Shown here piece after piece: positions 17,849 through 25,117 of a stretch of 64,000 nucleotides of DNA. This DNA comes from Streptomyces viridochromogenes DSM 40736 (GTDB lineage Bacteria > Actinomycetota > Actinomycetes > Streptomycetales > Streptomycetaceae), in NCBI RefSeq assembly GCF_000158955.1, contig NZ_GG657757.1, positions 4,449,290 to 4,513,289 on the forward strand, written 5' to 3'. Positions within the stretch are counted from its first letter, which is position 1. The number at the start of each line of letters is the position of its first letter. The position numbers and the translations under genes were made by a program. The notes beneath the pieces were generated by a model. It did no database searches. It worked only from the letters and a program-made list of their open reading frames with translations, and was not told the origin of the DNA.

Positions 17849-18576
17849 GGGACGGCCTCCAGCCGGGTCATGCGCGCGGCGACGGCGTCGGCGCTCGGAT
17901 CCGTCAACTCCCCGTGCACGCGCCCGTCGACGAGGAAGACCACGCGGTCGGCGAACGCGGCGGCCACCGGGTCGTGCGTGACCATGACGACCGTCCGGCC
18001 CTCGCGGTCGACCATGCCGCGCAGCAGCCCGAGCACCTCGTGGCCGGTCCGCGTGTCCAGGGCTCCGGTCGGCTCGTCGGCGAACAGCACCTCGGGCCGC
18101 GTGATCAACGCCCGGGCCAGGGCGACGCGTTGCTGCTGGCCGCCGGAGAGCCGGGCCGGTCTGTGCCGGGCCCGGTCGGCGAGGCCGACCTGCTCCAGCG
18201 CCTGGCGCACCCGGGCCTTCGGGACGCGGCGGCCGGCCAGGCGCAGGGGCAGGACCACGTTCTGCTCGGCGGTCAGCGAGGGCAGCAGGTTGAACGCCTG
18301 GAACACGAACCCGACGCGTTCGCGGCGCAGCAGGGTCAGCCGCCGCTCGCTCAGCCCGGTGATCTCGGTGCCGCCCACGGTGACCGACCCGGAGGTGGGC
18401 CGGTCCAGGCCGGCCGCGCACTGGAGCAGCGTCGACTTGCCGGAGCCGGAGGGGCCCATCACGGCGGTGAACGTCCCGGCGGGGAACGCCAGAGACACCC
18501 CGTCGAGTGCCCTCAGGGGGCCGTACGTCCTGGTGACCGAGTCCAGCCGGATGGCGTCGTGCGATGCGTGTGTCAT
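17842..18576 (-). CDS. ABC transporter ATPase (MacB/LolD/SalX type)
   Basis: 244 aa from ATG 18576, with GAGGTGGGG upstream; an in-frame ATG at 18609 is less likely. It contains Walker A GPSGSGKST, Q-loop (FVFQAFNLLP), signature LSGGQQQRVALARAL, Walker B VLFADEPTGALD and H-loop VMVTHD. This is the standard partner of FtsX-like permeases. Its stop overlaps the permease GTG, so subunits are coupled. It is transcribed divergently from the histidine kinase, and a 28-base dyad lies between the two promoters. Confidence 0.94.
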   Translation of the reverse strand: MTHASHDAIRLDSVTRTYGPLRALDGVSLAFPAGTFTAVMGPSGSGKSTLLQCAAGLDRPTSGSVTVGGTEITGLSERRLTLLRRERVGFVFQAFNLLPSLTAEQNVVLPLRLAGRRVPKARVRQALEQVGLADRARHRPARLSGGQQQRVALARALITRPEVLFADEPTGALDTRTGHEVLGLLRGMVDREGRTVVMVTHDPVAAAFADRVVFLVDGRVHGELTDPSADAVAARMTRLEAVPC

Positions 18577-18653
18577 GGCTTCCCCACCTCGTGTCGATGT
18601 CGGTTCCACGAAACCGGGCGGGGGCGGGCCGGCGCAGTGCGGCGGGGCCTAGA

Positions 18654-18681
18654 CCTGGGGTAGGGCCAGGCCTACCCCAGG
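18654..18681. promoter_or_regulatory. Perfect dyad operator between the ABC exporter and the two-component system
   Basis: CCTGGGGTAGG (18654-18664) and CCTACCCCAGG (18671-18681) are perfect 11-bp inverted arms with a 6-base spacer. It sits 78 bases upstream of the ATPase ATG and 54 bases upstream of the kinase ATG. A binding site for the adjacent NarL-type response regulator is the simplest reading (inference). Confidence 0.7.
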
Positions 18682-18734
18682 GCCTCCCTCTGGGCCCATG
18701 GCCGGGGCCGCGAGGGGCTTCTACGGTGATCCGC

Positions 18735-20006
18735 ATGCACCCTCCCAACGTGTGGCGGGCCATGGCCCGGCCCGGCTATCTGCTGTCGGCGTGGCCCTGG
18801 CGGTCGGCCGGTTACCTGCTCACCGGCGTGGTGACCGGTGTCGTCGTGCTGGTGGGGATCGTGACGTCCGCGGCGGCCGGCGCGGTGCTCGCTCCGGCGC
18901 TGGTGGGGTTGCCGTTGCTGCTGGGGACGGCTCTGGCGGGCATTCCGGTGGCGGCGCTGGAGCGGCTCAGGCTGCGGCTGGTGGACCCGGGCCCGGCGCC
19001 CGACCCGCATGAGAGTCCCGGGGAACCGGGGCTGAGGGCCTGGTTGTCGACGCGGCTGCGGGAACGGGCCACCTGGCGTGAGTTCGGCCATGCCCTGCTG
19101 TTCGCGGGAGTGTTGTGGCCGGTGGACGCCCTCGCGCTCGCCTTCTTCCTGCTGGGCCCCTCGACCGTGGTCGCGACCCCGTTGGTCGTGGCCACCGCCG
19201 GTGAGGCGAAGGTGCTCAAGGTGTGGCTGGTCTCCGGTTGGCCGGCGGCCTTCGGCTTCGCCGTCCTCGGGCTGGCCCTGCTGGTTCTGGGCGCCTACCT
19301 GCTGGGCGTCGCGGCCGGTGCCCGGGCCGGTCTGGCGCGGCTGCTGGTCGCCTCGCGGGAGGCCGACCTGGGGGCCAGGGTGGCAGAACTGGCCCGTTCC
19401 CGGGTGCGGTTGGTGGACGCCTTCGAGGCGGAGCGGCGGCGCATCGAGCGCGATCTGCACGACGGGGCCCAGCAGCGGCTCGTCGCCCTGACGATGACGC
19501 TCGGCCTGGCCCGGCTGGACGCCCCGCCCGGCCCGCTGGCCGACCAGCTCGACAAGGCGCACGCTCAGGCCGGCACGGCCCTCGCGGAATTGCGCGAGCT
19601 CATCCACGGCATTCACCCCAGGGTCCTCGCCGACTACGGCCTCGAAGCCGCCGTCGCCGACGCTGCCGACCGCTCGGCCGTGCCCGTGGACGTAGGCCTG
19701 GAGCTGCCCGGACGGCTGCCCCAGGCCGTCGAGGCCGCCGCGTACTTCGTGGTGTGCGAGGCGCTCGCCAACGTGGGCCGGCACAGCGGGGCGAGCCGGG
19801 CGGAGGTGAGCGGCGGGCACCGCGACGGCCGGCTGGTCCTGCGGATCCGCGACGACGGGTGCGGTGGCGCCCGGGCCGGGGAGGGCAGCGGACTGACCGG
19901 ACTCGCCGACCGGGTGTCGGTGCTCGATGGCAGACTCTCCCTGTCCAGCCCGCCCGGCGGACCGACCCTGCTGTGTGTGGAGATCCCCTGTGACCCTGCG
20001 AGTTGA
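18735..20006 (+). CDS. Two-component sensor histidine kinase (HisKA_3, NarL partner)
   Basis: 423 aa from ATG 18735. The N-terminal half is a putative sensor domain with four membrane segments (about residues 22-45, 48-75, 120-145 and 165-195). The dimerisation/phosphoacceptor helix holds ERRRIERDLHDGAQQRL with His242. The HATPase domain follows (VCEALANVGRHSGAS; RDDGCGGA; GLTGLADRV). The signal is sensed within or at the membrane because extracellular loops are short. A start at 18762 (MARPGY) is possible. The response regulator follows after 6 bases, and the divergent ABC exporter is its likely target. Confidence 0.92.
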   Translation: MHPPNVWRAMARPGYLLSAWPWRSAGYLLTGVVTGVVVLVGIVTSAAAGAVLAPALVGLPLLLGTALAGIPVAALERLRLRLVDPGPAPDPHESPGEPGLRAWLSTRLRERATWREFGHALLFAGVLWPVDALALAFFLLGPSTVVATPLVVATAGEAKVLKVWLVSGWPAAFGFAVLGLALLVLGAYLLGVAAGARAGLARLLVASREADLGARVAELARSRVRLVDAFEAERRRIERDLHDGAQQRLVALTMTLGLARLDAPPGPLADQLDKAHAQAGTALAELRELIHGIHPRVLADYGLEAAVADAADRSAVPVDVGLELPGRLPQAVEAAAYFVVCEALANVGRHSGASRAEVSGGHRDGRLVLRIRDDGCGGARAGEGSGLTGLADRVSVLDGRLSLSSPPGGPTLLCVEIPCDPAS

Positions 20007-20012
20007 GCGGCT

Positions 20013-20678
20013 GTGACGCTGCGAGTCGACCGGCCGCTGCGTGTGGTCCTGGCCGAGGACAGCGTGCTGTTGCGGGACGGCCTGGTCGGGCTGCTCGGCC
20101 GCTGCGGACACGAGGTCGTCGCGGCCGTCGGGGACGCCGAGGCGCTGGTCACGGCCGTCGGGGAGCACGACCCCGACGTGGTCGTGACGGACGTGCGGAT
20201 GCCGCCCGGCTTCCAGGACGAGGGCCTGCACGCTGCCGTGCGCCTGCGCGGGGAGCGGCCCGCGCTGCCCGTCCTGGTCCTCAGCCAGTACGTGCAGCGC
20301 CGCTACGCCGCCGAACTGCTGGACTCCGGTGACGGCACGGGCGTCGGCTACCTGCTCAAGGACCGTGTCGGCCAGGTCGAGGAGTTCATCGAGGCGCTCG
20401 GCGAGGTCGCCGACGGCGGCACGGTCGTCGACCCCGAGGTCGTACGGCAGTTGCTGCGTCGCCGCCGCGACCCGCTGGAGCGGCTCACCCCGCGCGAGCG
20501 GGAGGTGCTGGCGCTGATCGCGGAGGGCAGGTCCAACAGCTCCATCGCCCGCGAACTGGTCGTGTCCGAAGCGGCCGTGGGCAAGCACGTCTCCGGCATC
20601 CTCACCAAGCTGGACCTGCCGCCGGCGGACGGGACGCACCGCCGGGTGCTGGCCGTGCTGGCGTATCTGCGGGCCTGA
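20013..20678 (+). CDS. NarL/LuxR-family response regulator
   Basis: 221 aa from GTG 20013. The receiver domain has acidic Glu15-Asp16, phosphoacceptor Asp60 (VVVTDVRMP) and conserved Lys116 (YLLKD). The C-terminal LuxR helix-turn-helix begins LTPREREVLALIAEGRSNSSIARELVVSEAAVGKHV. It ends a two-gene operon with the histidine kinase. The junction between the two genes contains a 16-base near-duplication (19988-20003 and 20011-20026) that contributes the start of this gene. It should bind the dyad at 18654-18681 (inference). Confidence 0.94.
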   Translation: MTLRVDRPLRVVLAEDSVLLRDGLVGLLGRCGHEVVAAVGDAEALVTAVGEHDPDVVVTDVRMPPGFQDEGLHAAVRLRGERPALPVLVLSQYVQRRYAAELLDSGDGTGVGYLLKDRVGQVEEFIEALGEVADGGTVVDPEVVRQLLRRRRDPLERLTPREREVLALIAEGRSNSSIARELVVSEAAVGKHVSGILTKLDLPPADGTHRRVLAVLAYLRA

Positions 20679-20717
20679 GGCCGGCCCCAACGTGCCGCGC
20701 CCGCCCACGCGTTGTGG

Positions 20718-20738
20718 AAAAACCACCGAGTTGGTTTC
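20718..20738. promoter_or_regulatory. ARE-like operator upstream of the pseudo-receptor gene
   Basis: AAACCA (20720-20725) and TGGTTT (20732-20737) form a 6-bp dyad with a 6-base spacer, inside an AT-rich patch (GAAAAACCACCGAGTTGGTT). The AAACC/GGTTT pattern is that of autoregulatory elements bound by gamma-butyrolactone receptors. It lies about 40 bases before the GTG at 20777. Confidence 0.55.
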
Positions 20739-20776
20739 ATTGCGTCGCCCATCAGAGCCGTGCAGGGGAGCCACGG

Positions 20777-21472
20777 GTGACCAAACAGGACCGGGCCGTC
20801 CGGACCCGTCTCGCGCTGATCCGGTCGGCCGCCGAGCACTTCGAGGCACGCGGATACGTCCGGGCCAGCCTGGCGGAGATCAGCGCGGGAGCCGGAGTCA
20901 GCGCCGGCGCGCTGCACTTCCACTTCGTGAACAAGGCCGCCGTGGCCGAGGCCGTCGAGCACGTCGCCGCCCGCGCCCTGCGCCGTGCCGCGGCCCGGGG
21001 CCGCGGCGGCGACGGGTGCGCGTTGCAGCGCCTGGTGGACGTCACCCACCACGTCGGCCGGCTGCTGCGCGCCGACGTCGTGGTGCGCGCGGGGCTGCGG
21101 CTCAACGCCGAGGCGGTCGCCGGGCGGGTGCGTGACCTGCGCCGGGAGTGGCGGGAGTGCGTGCATGAACTGCTGGCCGAGGCGGAGCGGAAGGGCGAAC
21201 TCGCCGCCGGGGTGCCGCCGCACCGCGGCATCGCCGTCGTCCTCGCCGCCACGACCGGCATCGAGGTGCTGTCCCGGGACGACCACGGCTGGCTCGGGCG
21301 GCACTCGCTGACCGACCTGTGGCACCTGCTCCTGCCGTGCGTGGCCGCACCGCACGTGGCCGTCGCCCTGGACCCGGCGGGGAGCGGGCGGCACCTCGTG
21401 GAACCGGACGCCGACGCGGACACGGACGCGCCGCAGGGGGACACCAACCGGGCAGGGCTCGCGCTGCGGTAG
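20777..21472 (+). CDS. TetR-family gamma-butyrolactone receptor homologue (pseudo-receptor type)
   Basis: 231 aa from GTG 20777, with GGGGAG 6 bases upstream. The N-terminal TetR DNA-binding domain (about 5-56) reads RTRLALIRSAAEHFEARGYVRASLAEISAGAGVSAGALHFHF, and the HFHF motif is typical of ArpA-like receptors. The ligand domain contains LVDVTHHVGRLLRADVVVRAGLRLNAE, a pattern shared with receptor homologues of the JadR2/TylQ class. It ends in an acidic DADADTDA tail. Two homologous regulators of nearly equal length (the other at 25118) bracket the biosynthetic genes, as in many butyrolactone loci. Which one binds the signal is inferred: this one is the likelier pseudo-receptor. Confidence 0.85.
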   Translation: MTKQDRAVRTRLALIRSAAEHFEARGYVRASLAEISAGAGVSAGALHFHFVNKAAVAEAVEHVAARALRRAAARGRGGDGCALQRLVDVTHHVGRLLRADVVVRAGLRLNAEAVAGRVRDLRREWRECVHELLAEAERKGELAAGVPPHRGIAVVLAATTGIEVLSRDDHGWLGRHSLTDLWHLLLPCVAAPHVAVALDPAGSGRHLVEPDADADTDAPQGDTNRAGLALR

Positions 21473-21566
21473 CGGCGTCGCGGCCCCGCCCGGCCGCCCC
21501 GCCACCTCGCCGCTGCGCCCCGCTCCCCGCCCCTCACCGACACGCCCACAGCGTTAAGCCATGGGC

Positions 21567-21590
21567 AAAACAAACCGGTTGCCAAGTTTT
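21567..21590. promoter_or_regulatory. ARE-like operator upstream of the P450 gene
   Basis: AAAAC (21567-21571) and GTTTT (21586-21590) flank a perfect AACCGGTT core (21573-21580). The core matches the ACAAACCGGTT half-site of gamma-butyrolactone receptor targets. It lies 58 bases before the P450 ATG, in an AT-rich patch. Confidence 0.65.
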
Positions 21591-21648
21591 CTCGTCGCTC
21601 CCATCGGACGATGGTTCCCCCTGCCTCTGGTTCAAGGAGCGATGTGTC

Positions 21649-22989
21649 ATGGCACAGCAGGCCTGCCCCTTCCTGACGATCGAGCCGTCCGGCCAGGACC
21701 TGTACGGCGAGATATCCCGGATCCGCGACCAGGGCCCGGCCGTCGAGATCGAACTCCCCGGCGGCGTACGGGCGTGGTGGATCAACGGCCTGGAGCTGAA
21801 CAAGCGGCTCCTGGCCGGTCCCGAGACGAGCAAGGACGCCTTCCAGCACTGGCCGGCCTGGATCAACGGGGACATCTCCCGCACCTGGCCGCTCGCGATC
21901 TGGGTCTCGGTGCGCAACATGGTCACCGCCTACGGATCCGACCACAGCCGGCTGCGCAAGCCGATGGCCGCCGCCTTCACCAAGCGCCGCGTCGACGCGC
22001 TGCTCCCCCGCGTCCAGGAGATCGTCGACCGGGCGCTGGACGACCTGGAGCGGATCCCCGCCGGCGAAGTCGTCGACCTGCGGGCGGCGTTCGCGGCGCC
22101 GGTGCCGCACGAGGTGGTGTGCGAACTCTTCGGCGTACCGCGCGGCGAGGACGGCCCGCGCAGGGCCCTCTACCGGATCATCGACAGCTTCTTCGACACG
22201 GCGATATCCCTGGAGGACGCCCAGGCCAACGCCGTCGACCTGTACGGCACGCTGACCGCGTTCCTCCAGGACAAGCGCGAGCACCCGGCCGACGACCTGA
22301 CGACCGCCCTCATCGCCGCCCGCGACGAAGGGAGCCTCAGCGAACAGGAGTTGATGGACAACCTGATCCTGCTGCTCACCGCGGGTTTCGAGACGACCGT
22401 CAACCTCATCGACAACACGGTGCACAGCCTGCTGGCCCACCCCGACCAGCTCGAACTCGTCCGCTCCGGGCGGGTGACCTGGGAGGACGCCATCGAGGAG
22501 TCGCTGCGCTTCGAGGCACCCGGCGCCATGTCGGGCCTGCGCTACGCCGTGCAGGACATCGAGATCGAGCCGGGGCTGACGATCCCGAAGGGCGACCCGC
22601 TCGTGGTGTCCTTCGCCGGCGCGGGACGCGACCCCGAGCGGCACGGCCCGGACGCCGAGCGGTTCGACGTCACCCGCGCCACCAGCCGCGACCACGTGTC
22701 CTTCGGCCACGGCGTGCACCACTGCCTGGGCCGGCCACTGGCCATGGCCGAGGCCACGGCGGCCCTGACGTCCCTCTTCGACCGTTTCCCCCGGCTGGCC
22801 CTGGCCGACCCGGCCCGGCCGCCGAAGCGGCTGCGGTCCATCATCTCGACGGGGCACCAGGAACTGCCCGTGCTGCTGCACGGCCGCAACCCGGGCCCGG
22901 ACCTGGGTCCGCGTGCGGAGGAGGCCGGAGCGATCAGGAAGCTGAGCGAGCTGCGAGGAACGAGCGGTACCAAGGTGCCGCGCGCGTGA
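21649..22989 (+). CDS. Cytochrome P450 of the butyrolactone/butenolide cluster
   Basis: 446 aa from ATG 21649, with AAGGAG about 9 bases upstream. The P450 signatures are complete: I-helix LLTAGFETTVNLIDN (oxygen-binding Ala-Gly-x-x-Thr), K-helix EESLRFEAP (ExxR) and the heme loop FGHGVHHCLGRPLA with Cys359. It begins MAQQACPFLTI without a membrane anchor, so it is soluble. P450s sit beside afsA homologues in loci making oxidised signals such as S. rochei SRB butenolides (SrrH) and avenolide, so an oxidation of the fatty-acyl chain or lactone ring is inferred. Its 3' end overlaps the convergent epimerase gene by 56 bases. Confidence 0.93.
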   Translation: MAQQACPFLTIEPSGQDLYGEISRIRDQGPAVEIELPGGVRAWWINGLELNKRLLAGPETSKDAFQHWPAWINGDISRTWPLAIWVSVRNMVTAYGSDHSRLRKPMAAAFTKRRVDALLPRVQEIVDRALDDLERIPAGEVVDLRAAFAAPVPHEVVCELFGVPRGEDGPRRALYRIIDSFFDTAISLEDAQANAVDLYGTLTAFLQDKREHPADDLTTALIAARDEGSLSEQELMDNLILLLTAGFETTVNLIDNTVHSLLAHPDQLELVRSGRVTWEDAIEESLRFEAPGAMSGLRYAVQDIEIEPGLTIPKGDPLVVSFAGAGRDPERHGPDAERFDVTRATSRDHVSFGHGVHHCLGRPLAMAEATAALTSLFDRFPRLALADPARPPKRLRSIISTGHQELPVLLHGRNPGPDLGPRAEEAGAIRKLSELRGTSGTKVPRA

Positions 22990-23911
22990 ACCCGGCGGCG
23001 AAACCGTCGCCGGGCGAGCAGTCGAGGACCTTCCAGAAGGCGTCGTCCACGAACCAGTGGTCGACCGTGAGCATGCCCAGGTGATGCAGGGCGAACGGTG
23101 TCCCGGCGGCCCGGTCCAGAGCGGTGGCGACATCCACCGCCGCACCGCCGCCGGGCTCCTCCACCTGCGCGCACACCGCACCGAGCAGCTCCGCCGCCCC
23201 GACCGGCTCGGGGTGGTTGACGTGGTGCACCCCGCCGTCGAGCGCCGGCGACAGGGCCGCGGCCACCACCGCACGACCCAGGGTGCCGACGTCGATCATC
23301 GACTGGAGTGCCGCGCAGCCGGTCAGGGTCGCCGACAGCTCGCGCAGCAGCCGCACCAGTCCGGGGACGACCCAGCGGTCGCCCTCGCCGTACACGAGGT
23401 GCGGGCGCAGCACCAGGCCGCCGGCGTCGAGGACGTGCCGTTCGGCGGCGGCCCGGGTGCGGCTGGTGGCCGACGCGGGCGCGACCGGCACCTCCCCGGG
23501 GCGTACGCCGCGGAAGGGGCCCCGGCCGTACACCGCGGCCGTGCTCACGTACACGATCCGGCTCACTCCGGCGCGGACGGCCTCCTCGACCAGGGCGCGG
23601 GTGCCCAGGTCGTTGACGGCCTCGACGGTCCCGGCGTCGCCGTCGATCCGCGTGGCGCAGTGCACCAGGACGTCGGTGTCCGCGCAGACACCGCGCAGGG
23701 ACGGGGGGTTGAGGAGATCGCCGTGGACCACTTCGCCGTGGCCGGGTTCGCCGCGGAAGGGGTCGCCCTGGACCGGTTCGCCGGGGGCCGCTCCCTGGTG
23801 CGTCCGGCGGGACAAGTGTCGTACCCGGACGTCCGGTCGCCCCTGTGCGACGGCCGCCACCCGGCTGCCGACGAAGCCGCTTCCGCCCGTGATCAGAACG
23901 TTGACCGTCAC
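22934..23911 (-). CDS. NAD-dependent epimerase/dehydratase-family reductase of the signal cluster
   Basis: 325 aa from GTG 23911, which overlaps the afsA stop (GTGA). Extended SDR fold: the nucleotide motif GGSGFVG near residues 7-13, a DVLVHCATRIDG stretch after beta-4, the active-site Ser-Thr (YVSTAAVYGRG), and RPHLVYGEGDRWVVPGLVRLL. The catalytic YxxxK is not obvious: the expected position reads SRTRAAAERH, so Tyr appears replaced. Homologues sit next to afsA in the S. virginiae, S. rochei and S. coelicolor loci (BarS2/SrrG/ScbC-like), where they reduce a carbonyl of the signal precursor. The assignment to that role is by context. Confidence 0.85.
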   Translation of the reverse strand: MTVNVLITGGSGFVGSRVAAVAQGRPDVRVRHLSRRTHQGAAPGEPVQGDPFRGEPGHGEVVHGDLLNPPSLRGVCADTDVLVHCATRIDGDAGTVEAVNDLGTRALVEEAVRAGVSRIVYVSTAAVYGRGPFRGVRPGEVPVAPASATSRTRAAAERHVLDAGGLVLRPHLVYGEGDRWVVPGLVRLLRELSATLTGCAALQSMIDVGTLGRAVVAAALSPALDGGVHHVNHPEPVGAAELLGAVCAQVEEPGGGAAVDVATALDRAAGTPFALHHLGMLTVDHWFVDDAFWKVLDCSPGDGFAAGFTRAAPWYRSFLAARSAS

Positions 23912-24957
23912 GACAGGGACCGTACCCGGGCCGGCTGCGCGCAGGTCAGCGTGGCGCTGAAGACGGACTTGCCCTCCTGCCGTCCCTCGACCCGGACGGT
24001 GACCTGCCCCGGCTCCTCGTCGAGGACCTGCGTCTGGATCCAGCACGGGGTGTCCAGCTCGGCGTACCGGGCGAAGGTGGCCGTCATCGCGCGGGGCAGG
24101 AAGGGGTGCCGGCCGGAGGCGGCGGTCGCGGCCTGGCGGGCCGCCTCGAACAGGACCATGCCGGGCACGTGGTCGTTGGGCCGGGGGAAGAGCACCGGAT
24201 GGCCGGTGTCGACGCGCAGCCGCCAGACGCCCGGCCGGCCGGCGGGTGCGAGGACGACGTCCTCGGCGCGAGCCCGGCCCGCGACCTCCGGGGCGATGCC
24301 CGGCGGCAGCGGGAGGTGAGTGACCGGGGCGGTCAGCCGCTGTGCCCGCAGACGGCGGTAGGCGAGCGGGGAGGTGCAGGCGGTGCTGCCCGTGCCGCGG
24401 GCCACGAGGCGTCCCGCCCGGCGGAACTCCATGGTGGTGCGCATGCTGTGCAGGCCCCGGCCCCGGCGGCGGATCTCCGAGCACACGACGTCGATCTCGA
24501 CCGGCTCGGCGGCGTCCGACAGCAGGAGCGCGGACGGGTCGGTGAAGACGGTCAGGTCGTACATGACGAAATGGGTGTCGTCGGGGGCGCCGAACTCGGC
24601 GTGCGCGAGCACCATCGAGGCCTGCCGCAACGTTTCGCCCACGATCATCGGATCCTGGTGGCGGTCGTCCACGGGGTGGAAGAAGGTGTGGACGGCAGGC
24701 CAGTGGGCGGTGAAGCGGAAGCGGGTCTCGGAGATTCGGCACCACCGGGTGGGGAAGACGTCCGTGTCGACGGTGCGGTGGGCCAGCTCTTTGGTGACCG
24801 GGGTGGAGTCGGGGGGTTCTATGTCGGGGGGTTCGATGGGATCGATGACCACGGGGTATGGCGCGTTCTCGACGGCCGCAGGCGTTTCGTTTGCCGGACC
24901 GGCCCAGTGTCCGGTCTGATCGTCCAAGGGTGCGCTTAAAGGTCCTGACTGCTGCAT
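23908..24957 (-). CDS. AfsA-family gamma-butyrolactone/butenolide synthase
   Basis: 349 aa from ATG 24957 with GGGGG 5 bases upstream. AfsA condenses a beta-ketoacyl thioester with dihydroxyacetone phosphate, the committed step of A-factor-type signal synthesis. The two AfsA hot-dog repeats are clear: VHTFFHPVDDRHQDPMIVGE (about 89-108) and VLFPRPNDHVPGMVLFEAAR (about 258-277), each with the conserved Phe-x-x-x-x-Asp-His/Arg and Glu-x-x-Arg-Gln features. It is about 50 residues longer at the N-terminus than typical AfsA, with a Pro/Asp-rich segment (DPIEPPDIEPPDS). It is divergent from the receptor gene and first in a two-gene operon with the epimerase. Confidence 0.95.
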   Translation of the reverse strand: MQQSGPLSAPLDDQTGHWAGPANETPAAVENAPYPVVIDPIEPPDIEPPDSTPVTKELAHRTVDTDVFPTRWCRISETRFRFTAHWPAVHTFFHPVDDRHQDPMIVGETLRQASMVLAHAEFGAPDDTHFVMYDLTVFTDPSALLLSDAAEPVEIDVVCSEIRRRGRGLHSMRTTMEFRRAGRLVARGTGSTACTSPLAYRRLRAQRLTAPVTHLPLPPGIAPEVAGRARAEDVVLAPAGRPGVWRLRVDTGHPVLFPRPNDHVPGMVLFEAARQAATAASGRHPFLPRAMTATFARYAELDTPCWIQTQVLDEEPGQVTVRVEGRQEGKSVFSATLTCAQPARVRSLS

Positions 24958-25003
24958 GAGAACCCCCAGGATCGGCTGCCTGGCTGAGGTCGGCGTTTGA
25001 CTA

Positions 25004-25028
25004 AGATACGGACTAGCCGGTTTTTTTC
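25004..25028. promoter_or_regulatory. ARE operator between afsA and the receptor gene
   Basis: AGATAC (25004-25009), seven bases, CCGGTT (25017-25022), then a T-run form an imperfect dyad. From memory, S. virginiae BarA operators share the AGATAC-N7-CCGGTT-TTT layout. It lies 46 bases upstream of the afsA ATG and about 90 bases upstream of the receptor ATG, so it could control both directions. Confidence 0.7.
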
Positions 25029-25117
25029 AAAGGGTGGGCCACACCGCTGGAAACGGCCTCTCGCGCCCCCGCTGCACAGCGGTTTCACAGGGATCGACGG
25101 AGATCAGGAGGCATGCG

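Noticed and set aside
15830..18652. A 940-codon plus-strand ORF opposite the ABC permease and ATPase
   Set aside because: High-GC DNA leaves antisense frames open. Its translation is Gly/Arg/Ala-rich with no motif, whereas the minus strand has complete FtsX and ABC motifs.
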